DNA from: Desulforhopalus sp.
Lineage (GTDB): Bacteria > Desulfobacterota > Desulfobulbia > Desulfobulbales > Desulfocapsaceae
Direction: 5' to 3'
DNA: 64,000 nt
Assembly (NCBI GenBank): GCA_030247675.1
Contig: JAOTRX010000009.1
Coordinates: 156,154 to 220,153, forward strand
In this document: positions 59,236 through 64,000 of the stretch, one piece after another
How the letters are laid out: the number at the start of each line of letters is the position of its first letter
Numbering within the stretch: position 1 is the first letter of the stretch
The notes under the pieces: model-generated
The model's database searches: none
What the model was told of the DNA's origin: nothing
What the model saw: the letters and a program-made list of their open reading frames with translations, nothing else
Program-made: the position numbers and the translations under genes

Positions 59236-61215
59236 ATGATCGATATTGAGGACATTTTTAAGGAAGGAGGGACGTTGGCCGCGGGCCTTATGAACTTCGA
59301 GCCCCGGGAAGGGCAAAAAGCCATGGCCAAAGCAGTTGCCTCGGTTTTATGTCCACCGATGGCTGGGGCGGACAACTCCGATCCTTCCTCGAAGATACTC
59401 ATAGTCGAAGCGGAGACCGGAATAGGCAAGACCCTGGCGTATCTCATTCCAGCTGTCTTGTCAGGAAAGAGAGTCGTGGTGTCGACTGCTACCCTCAACC
59501 TGCAAGATCAAATTATTGAAAAAGATATTCCGCTTGTTGCTCGTATCCTGGGGCAGGATGTAGTCGCCCTTTGCCTTAAGGGCCGACAAAACTACCTTTG
59601 TTTGTACCGGTGGTATCAATACCGGAGCAATCCCCAGCTCTCGCTGTATGCTGAGCCTTGGGTGGAAAAGATCGATACCTGGCTGCAGGATACCGGCACC
59701 GGGGACAGGGCCGAATTGGATTGGCTTGGCGAAAAATCGGGATTTTGGCCAAAAGTATCCTGCCACAGCAGTCAGTGTCTTGGTGGAGATTGTCCGGAGT
59801 CGACAGGTTGTTTTATTAACTTGCTGCGGAAACAGGCGGGCTCTTGCCAGTTGATAGTTGTCAATCATCACCTTTTATTCTCTGACCTGGCTCTGCGAAA
59901 GGCCGGTTTTGGAGAGGTTTTACCCCGTTATGAAGTGGTGATTTTTGATGAGGCACACCACCTGGAAAATATTGCCTCGATGTTTTTTGGTAAGAGTTTT
60001 AGCCAGTATCAGCTGGTGGACTTACTTAATGATATCGAAATCCAAGCGAAAACAGATCTTCTTCCGGCAATTGCCGATCGTTTGTTGTCGGCGCAGAGTG
60101 GCCTGAAAGTGCGAGCAGATGCTTTTGCCCAAATTTTCCCGGTCCATTTGGGAAGGTTTCCTCTTGAACCCTTGATTGAGGAAATATCCAAAGAGCGCTG
60201 GCATGAGGAGGTCGAACTGTTGTCCACTGGGATGACAGGGCTCATCGACTGTCTCAAGGCCATCGAAGGGTATGGCGAGGGCTGGTTGCATCTGGCGGGC
60301 AGGGCGAACGACCTGAATTGCATATTGCGGGAGATTGCCCTATTTGACGGCATCAAGAGTCAGGACTTTGTATATTGGTATGAAAAAAGAGAGCGCTCTG
60401 TAACCCTTTCAGCCACCCCAATCAAGGTTGCTGATGAACTGAGAGAGCAGCTTTATGCCGCGGTTACATCCTGTGTCTTGACCTCGGCAACACTCTCGTC
60501 CGGTGGCTCGTTCGGCTATATCAAAGAGCGGCTTGGCTTAAATGATTCTGCCGAGTTTCTGCAGTTCCGTTCGCCTTTTGATTATGAAAATAGGACTTTG
60601 CTGTATATACCGGAAACTGGCTTTCCAGAACCGACGGGTGAAGGATTTCTGAAAAGTGTTTGTGCCCGAATTTTTGAACTGCTACAGCTCAGTAGGGGGC
60701 GAGCGCTCATTCTTTGTACCAGCTACAAAGGGATGGATGCTCTGGCAGCGTTTCTTGAAGAGCGCCTTGATTACCCCATTCTTCTTCAGGGGACTGCATC
60801 GCGAAATTCGTTATTGCGAAGCTTTCGGGAGGAGACGCATTCGGTATTGCTCGCCACGGCAAGTTTTTGGGAAGGTGTTGATGTCGTTGGCGAATCACTG
60901 AGTTGTGTTATTATCGATAAGCTGCCATTTGAGGTTCCCAGCGATCCGGTCATCCAAGCTCGGATTGCCCAGATTAAAGAAGGAGGCGGCAACCCTTTTT
61001 TCGATTTTCAGGTGCCGAGGGCGATACTGGCTCTGCGCCAAGGGGTAGGGAGGCTTATGCGCTCATCGGCCGATAGAGGGGTTATCGCTATCATGGATGT
61101 TCGTCTAGTTACCAAAGGCTATGGACGGACGTTTTTGAAAAGCCTGCCTCCTTCGCCGGTGACAAGAGACCTGAGTGATGTAGAGGCATTTTTTCAAACG
61201 ACTGAAACTGGTTAA
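59236..61215 (+). CDS. DinG-family ATP-dependent DNA helicase
   Basis: A 659-aa XPD-like SF2 helicase. Walker A is AETGIGKT at residues 59-66; the Walker B box is FDEAHH; motif VI is QGVGRLMRS. Between them is a group of cysteines (CLKGRQNYLCLYR and CHSSQCLGGDCPES...GC) that can bind the [4Fe-4S] cluster typical of DinG. It unwinds 5' to 3', with roles in repair or R-loop removal. Seated downstream of the repeated element. Confidence 0.88.
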   Translation: MIDIEDIFKEGGTLAAGLMNFEPREGQKAMAKAVASVLCPPMAGADNSDPSSKILIVEAETGIGKTLAYLIPAVLSGKRVVVSTATLNLQDQIIEKDIPLVARILGQDVVALCLKGRQNYLCLYRWYQYRSNPQLSLYAEPWVEKIDTWLQDTGTGDRAELDWLGEKSGFWPKVSCHSSQCLGGDCPESTGCFINLLRKQAGSCQLIVVNHHLLFSDLALRKAGFGEVLPRYEVVIFDEAHHLENIASMFFGKSFSQYQLVDLLNDIEIQAKTDLLPAIADRLLSAQSGLKVRADAFAQIFPVHLGRFPLEPLIEEISKERWHEEVELLSTGMTGLIDCLKAIEGYGEGWLHLAGRANDLNCILREIALFDGIKSQDFVYWYEKRERSVTLSATPIKVADELREQLYAAVTSCVLTSATLSSGGSFGYIKERLGLNDSAEFLQFRSPFDYENRTLLYIPETGFPEPTGEGFLKSVCARIFELLQLSRGRALILCTSYKGMDALAAFLEERLDYPILLQGTASRNSLLRSFREETHSVLLATASFWEGVDVVGESLSCVIIDKLPFEVPSDPVIQARIAQIKEGGGNPFFDFQVPRAILALRQGVGRLMRSSADRGVIAIMDVRLVTKGYGRTFLKSLPPSPVTRDLSDVEAFFQTTETG

Positions 61216-61250
61216 TGCGTCAGTATATAATTGAATTGATCGATTAATTG

Positions 61251-61286
61251 GCTCAAACGAAACTTATGCCCTTGCGGCAGATATAA
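61251..61286 (+). repeat. copy 2 of a three-copy structured element
   Basis: GCTCAAACGAAACTTATGCC followed by CTTGCGGCAGATATAA. TGCC and GGCA flank CTTGC; compared with copy 1 the A-T pair has become G-C on both sides, a compensatory change. It ends about 12 bases before the polyprenyl synthase start. Confidence 0.6.
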
Positions 61287-61298
61287 GAAGAGTAAGGT

Positions 61299-62297
61299 AT
61301 GGATCAGATGGATGTGGTTCTTGCTGCTGTCAGGTCGGAGGCAACAAAGATTAATGAATATATGCGAGCGGATCTCGCCGATTTGCAATCGACTACCGAT
61401 GGCCTGTTGTTTGAGGTTCTCGATTATGGCTTATTTACCGGCGGCAAACGCATCAGGCCACTTCTGGCAGTACTTGCCGCGAGACTCTGCGGTAGTTGCG
61501 GTGAAGAGGCATATCGCCTAGGCTGTGCCTTCGAGTATCTGCACGCCGCCACCCTGTTTCACGATGATATTATCGATAATTCGGTAACGCGTAGGGGAAA
61601 GAAGTCGGTATGCAAACAGTTTGGAACCGTTCCGGCCATTCTCGCAGGAGATTTCCTTCTGGCGCTCGCTATGTCGACGGTTGGTAAATACGCGGGGGAT
61701 AAGGGCCTGGCGATTTTTTGTGGCGCTACGACCGGCATGGTCGATGGTGAATTCATGCAGCTCCGCAATGCATCAAAGCATAATCTCTCCGAATTGGAGT
61801 ACTATGATGCAATTATGATGAAGACCGGGCTTCTTATAGCCGCCGCCTGCGAGATAGGGGCAATCTATGGAGGTGGAACCCCTGGACAGGTCAAGGCCTT
61901 GCGTGACTACGGTGTCAACCTTGGCTGCGCCTTTCAGATCATCGATGATTTGCTTGACTACCTTGGCGACCCGGCAAGAACCGGCAAGACGGTAGGCAAC
62001 GATCTGGTGGAGGGCAAGATTACCCTGCCGCTTATTTTAGCAATGAACAGCGCTGCTGCGGGCGACCGAGAAAGGCTGTTGGCAATTCTCGCGAACAAAG
62101 AGGAACGCTCAGAGTGTGTCCAGGAAGTTTCTGATATTATAGCGAGATCAGGTGGATTTACAGCAGCGAGGGAAAAAGCGAAGGCCGCTGTTGAAAATGC
62201 CATAGCCAGCTTGCAAGAATTCCAATCGCCCAAAACCCTTTTTGAACGAAATGTCCTTGAAGGTGTTGCTCGGTATGTCCTGACAAGAGACAAATAA
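61299..62297 (+). CDS. polyprenyl diphosphate synthase (octaprenyl-type)
   Basis: A 332-aa trans-isoprenyl synthase. The first Asp-rich motif is HDDIIDNSVTRRG (D89, D90, D93), the second FQIIDDLLDYLGD, and KTGLLIAAACEIGA is between. GGKRIRPLL is the substrate-binding start. It makes long-chain isoprenoid diphosphates, likely for quinone side chains. AAGG-type bases precede the ATG. The repeated element lies immediately upstream. Confidence 0.88.
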   Translation: MDQMDVVLAAVRSEATKINEYMRADLADLQSTTDGLLFEVLDYGLFTGGKRIRPLLAVLAARLCGSCGEEAYRLGCAFEYLHAATLFHDDIIDNSVTRRGKKSVCKQFGTVPAILAGDFLLALAMSTVGKYAGDKGLAIFCGATTGMVDGEFMQLRNASKHNLSELEYYDAIMMKTGLLIAAACEIGAIYGGGTPGQVKALRDYGVNLGCAFQIIDDLLDYLGDPARTGKTVGNDLVEGKITLPLILAMNSAAAGDRERLLAILANKEERSECVQEVSDIIARSGGFTAAREKAKAAVENAIASLQEFQSPKTLFERNVLEGVARYVLTRDK

Positions 62298-62318
62298 AAG
62301 GGCTATAGCTTTCGGCAC

Positions 62319-63281
62319 ATGAATAGTTTCAACCAGAAACGCCAGATCAAGAAGACTGCGAAGCGTGACAGCACTATGTTTTCCATGCTCCCGCGGATTG
62401 TATCCATCATAGCTTTGCTGTGTTTTCTTGTTTTTTCATTGTGCGCCGTAGGCTATGTGGTTTTCTTTCGTACGGTTTTGGCCCAGGAGATTCCGACAGA
62501 TAATAACAGTACCCTGGCCTTCGAAGAACCCGAATCATCGCTGAACAGAGATGGCGTCAAAACAAAGGTTGCCGTTGGGAATGTTGTCGAAGTTGACGAA
62601 GGACAGCCCTCTATCCCAAAGCTGGAACTACCGAAGGTGGCGATCATTATCGATGACCTTGGATATGATGAGGCGATAGGGCTCCAATTATTGAAATTCC
62701 CCATCGAGTTGACTTACTCATTCCTCCCCTTTGCTCCATATACCAGAAAGCTCGAAAGGCTTGCGCATCGGGCTGGGAAAACGGTATTTCTCCATTTGCC
62801 TCTTGAGCCAAAGGATAGTGCATTCAACCCAGGCCCAGGTGCTTTATTTCTTGAAGATTCTGTGGAAACCCAAAAGGACAAGCTCGTAAAATGCTTACAA
62901 GAAGTCCCGCATGCGGTTGGTATTAATAACCATATGGGATCAGCTTTTACTGAGAACACATTGGCTATGGCCAATATCATGGAAATGATAAAAGGTCGGT
63001 CTTTGCTGTTTGTAGACAGTATCACTACTCCTAAGAGCGAAGGTTTGCGGACTGCTCGGGCGGTGGAGATTAAAAGCGCTGGAAGAGGTGTTTTCCTTGA
63101 TAATGACCTGGAAGAGACAAAGATTTGCGTTCAGCTTGACAGCTTGGTTAGAATGTCGGAGAGAAATGGATGGGCTATCGGTATAGCCCATCCCCGCCGT
63201 GCTACTGTTAATGCTCTTTTGACGTGTGGCGACAAATATCGCAGGAAGGTCAAATATGTAAGCGTTAGGGAGGTTTTGTAA
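62319..63281 (+). CDS. divergent polysaccharide deacetylase-fold protein (YibQ family)
   Basis: A 320-aa membrane-anchored or secreted protein. The basic N-terminus and one helix (IVSIIALLCFLVFSLCAVGY) act as a signal anchor, followed by a low-complexity linker and the YibQ domain: VAIIIDDLGYDEAIGLQLL, FLHLPLEPKD and GINNHMGSAFT. Retained Asp and His pairs suggest a metal site. The substrate is unknown; the family is tied to divergent polysaccharide deacetylases. It follows the polyprenyl synthase 21 bases on. Confidence 0.8.
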   Translation: MNSFNQKRQIKKTAKRDSTMFSMLPRIVSIIALLCFLVFSLCAVGYVVFFRTVLAQEIPTDNNSTLAFEEPESSLNRDGVKTKVAVGNVVEVDEGQPSIPKLELPKVAIIIDDLGYDEAIGLQLLKFPIELTYSFLPFAPYTRKLERLAHRAGKTVFLHLPLEPKDSAFNPGPGALFLEDSVETQKDKLVKCLQEVPHAVGINNHMGSAFTENTLAMANIMEMIKGRSLLFVDSITTPKSEGLRTARAVEIKSAGRGVFLDNDLEETKICVQLDSLVRMSERNGWAIGIAHPRRATVNALLTCGDKYRRKVKYVSVREVL

Positions 63282-63283
63282 GG

Positions 63284-63328
63284 ATGCCTATGGCAAGTTA
63301 CAACATTTGGAAAGCGAAATCATGCTGA
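63284..63328 (+). CDS. possible 14-residue peptide ORF
   Basis: MPMASYNIWKAKSC then TGA, just after the YibQ stop. AAGGA overlaps the first ATG; relative to the second (63290) it is spaced about right. The only reasons to list it are the Cys end and the RRE gene 200 bases downstream; chance is fully possible. Confidence 0.15.
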   Translation: MPMASYNIWKAKSC

Positions 63329-63537
63329 AATGCTAACACATTTGAAAGAAGGGATGGTTGAATGGTGTTAGGTATTGAAGTAGGCTCACTCTCAAAATTC
63401 CCTGTAATCCACAGATCCAAAGGAGCATAACAAACATTTGCGAAAGTGGGACGGACACGTCACAATTTGGCAAGGATCTTGATAAGGCACCATCTCATAG
63501 ACATCTTTTAAAAGTGAGTTCTTTGATCGGTGATAAA

Positions 63538-63822
63538 ATGAAAAGAATTACTATAGAAACTCGAGTCAGGCAAAATAAGGATATTTTAGCCAGCAATATT
63601 GATGAAGAAAAGGTAATGATGAGCATAGAAAAGGGCCTGTATTATGGTCTTAATTCTGTTGGGAGTCATATATATGATCTTATAGGAAAAACTATTCAGG
63701 TGTCATCTCTGATTGATGCAGTCCGTACGAAATATGATGTCGAAAGAGGAGATTGCGAAAGAGATGTGTTGGATTTTCTAGAAGATCTTTATAAAAAAGG
63801 GTTGTTACTGATTGAAGAGTAG
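63538..63822 (+). CDS. PqqD-family RiPP recognition element (RRE) protein
   Basis: A 94-aa protein with the PqqD fold: VMMSIEKGLYYGLNSVGSHI then YDLIGKTIQVSSLIDAVRTK and EDLYKKGLLLIEE, the winged-helix pattern that binds leader peptides. The ATG at 63538 has GGTGAT upstream; a GTG at 63514 would add eight residues. No lasso cyclase, protease or radical SAM maturase is in view on the left; they may lie right of the window, or the gene may be an orphan. The surrounding DNA is much more AT-rich than the rest. Confidence 0.78.
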   Translation: MKRITIETRVRQNKDILASNIDEEKVMMSIEKGLYYGLNSVGSHIYDLIGKTIQVSSLIDAVRTKYDVERGDCERDVLDFLEDLYKKGLLLIEE

Positions 63823-63888
63823 ATACTAGAGATACTAAATTTTAAAGAATATTTAGTTTTGGGAAATTTGATTTGTAGTAGTTACGAC

Positions 63889-63933
63889 TTGATCTGACAG
63901 TTACCAGTTTTTTGCAGGTGTCTGTCAGATCAA
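63889..63933. repeat. 12-bp perfect inverted repeat
   Basis: TTGATCTGACAG at 63889-63900 and CTGTCAGATCAA at 63922-63933 with a 21-base loop. TGTCAGATCAA on the right could be the terminal inverted repeat of the IS481-like element. The left arm is its mirror. Confidence 0.65.
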
Positions 63934-63935
63934 AT

Positions 63936-64000
63936 TCAGTTCAAGTTTTTATCCTGCCATACTGTCTTTCCATCCACAAGGGTTTCCATCGGAGTTCGCC
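63936..64000 (-). mobile_element. end of an IS481-like transposase gene (partial)
   Basis: On the minus strand, from the window edge: RTPMETLVDGKTVWQDKNLN followed by TGA at 63936-63938. This is the recognisable C-terminal tail of integrase-core transposases of the IS481 type (GRTPMETLLDGK... tails). The gene extends beyond the window. Confidence 0.55.

Noticed and set aside
1..64000. CRISPR arrays, tRNA or rRNA genes
   Set aside because: No regularly spaced repeats, and no cloverleaf-like or rRNA-like sequence was found by eye.

Overview
The window is a GC-rich bacterial chromosome segment of ordinary density. Gene content fits a Gram-negative, probably anaerobic member of the Desulfobacterota (my best guess is a Desulfobulbales relative; this is inferred from protein style, because no rRNA gene or dissimilatory sulfur gene is present to prove it). 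Gram-negative markers are an outer-membrane porin, a lipoprotein, a TatC and a type IV pilus/type II secretion type ATPase. Many molybdenum-cofactor genes (a bis-MGD oxidoreductase, fdhD, mobB) fit an anaerobe. I found no rRNA, tRNA or CRISPR array.

Layout. 0-6.7 kb: a PLP decarboxylase, hisC, a DUF2058 protein, a translationally coupled membrane/periplasmic pair, and an SF2 helicase. 6.8-16 kb: typA/bipA, a tiny membrane protein beside a long inverted repeat, a panE-HAD-Nudix operon, an OB-fold periplasmic protein, a GDSL hydrolase, a glycogen debranching enzyme and a DUF1566 protein. 16-22.4 kb: a PilB/GspE ATPase with c-di-GMP-type N-terminal repeats, an HDOD protein, a lytic transglycosylase and an EAL-HDOD protein. 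22.6-28.4 kb: the most interesting locus, a tightly coupled lexA - DUF72 - imuB-like - dnaE2 mutagenesis cassette behind a near-consensus promoter with two tandem operator-like repeats. 28.4-33.3 kb: a receiver protein, an acyl-CoA synthetase, a molybdopterin oxidoreductase, then a scar with a decayed M50 protease end, a palindromic element and a frameshifted GNAT toxin remnant. 33.3-44.9 kb: M50 protease, a DHH-CBS-tRNA nucleotidyltransferase fusion, xerD-type recombinase, rpsU, ddl, fdhD, and a binding protein/histidine kinase/response regulator operon. 45-52 kb: an unrecognised open frame, mobB, serS, tatC, DUF523, ftsB, an FmdB-type zinc ribbon, a lipoprotein, a family-4 type uracil-DNA glycosylase and a small barrel protein. 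52-64 kb: an FG-GAP protein, an abundant-looking porin, an MFS transporter, a receiver-GAF-kinase, a DinG-type helicase, a polyprenyl synthase, a YibQ-type deacetylase-fold protein, and an AT-rich end with an orphan PqqD/RRE protein beside the end of an IS481-like element.

How the genes connect. The lexA cassette should be a self-regulated SOS mutagenesis unit: the repressor controls an accessory protein (DUF72), a polymerase-fold clamp adaptor that lacks catalytic carboxylates, and an error-prone replicase. The molybdenum genes imply formate or related oxidoreductase maturation. Three copies of a short structured element occur upstream of, or near, the pilB-like, dinG-like and polyprenyl synthase genes and are not explained by any gene.
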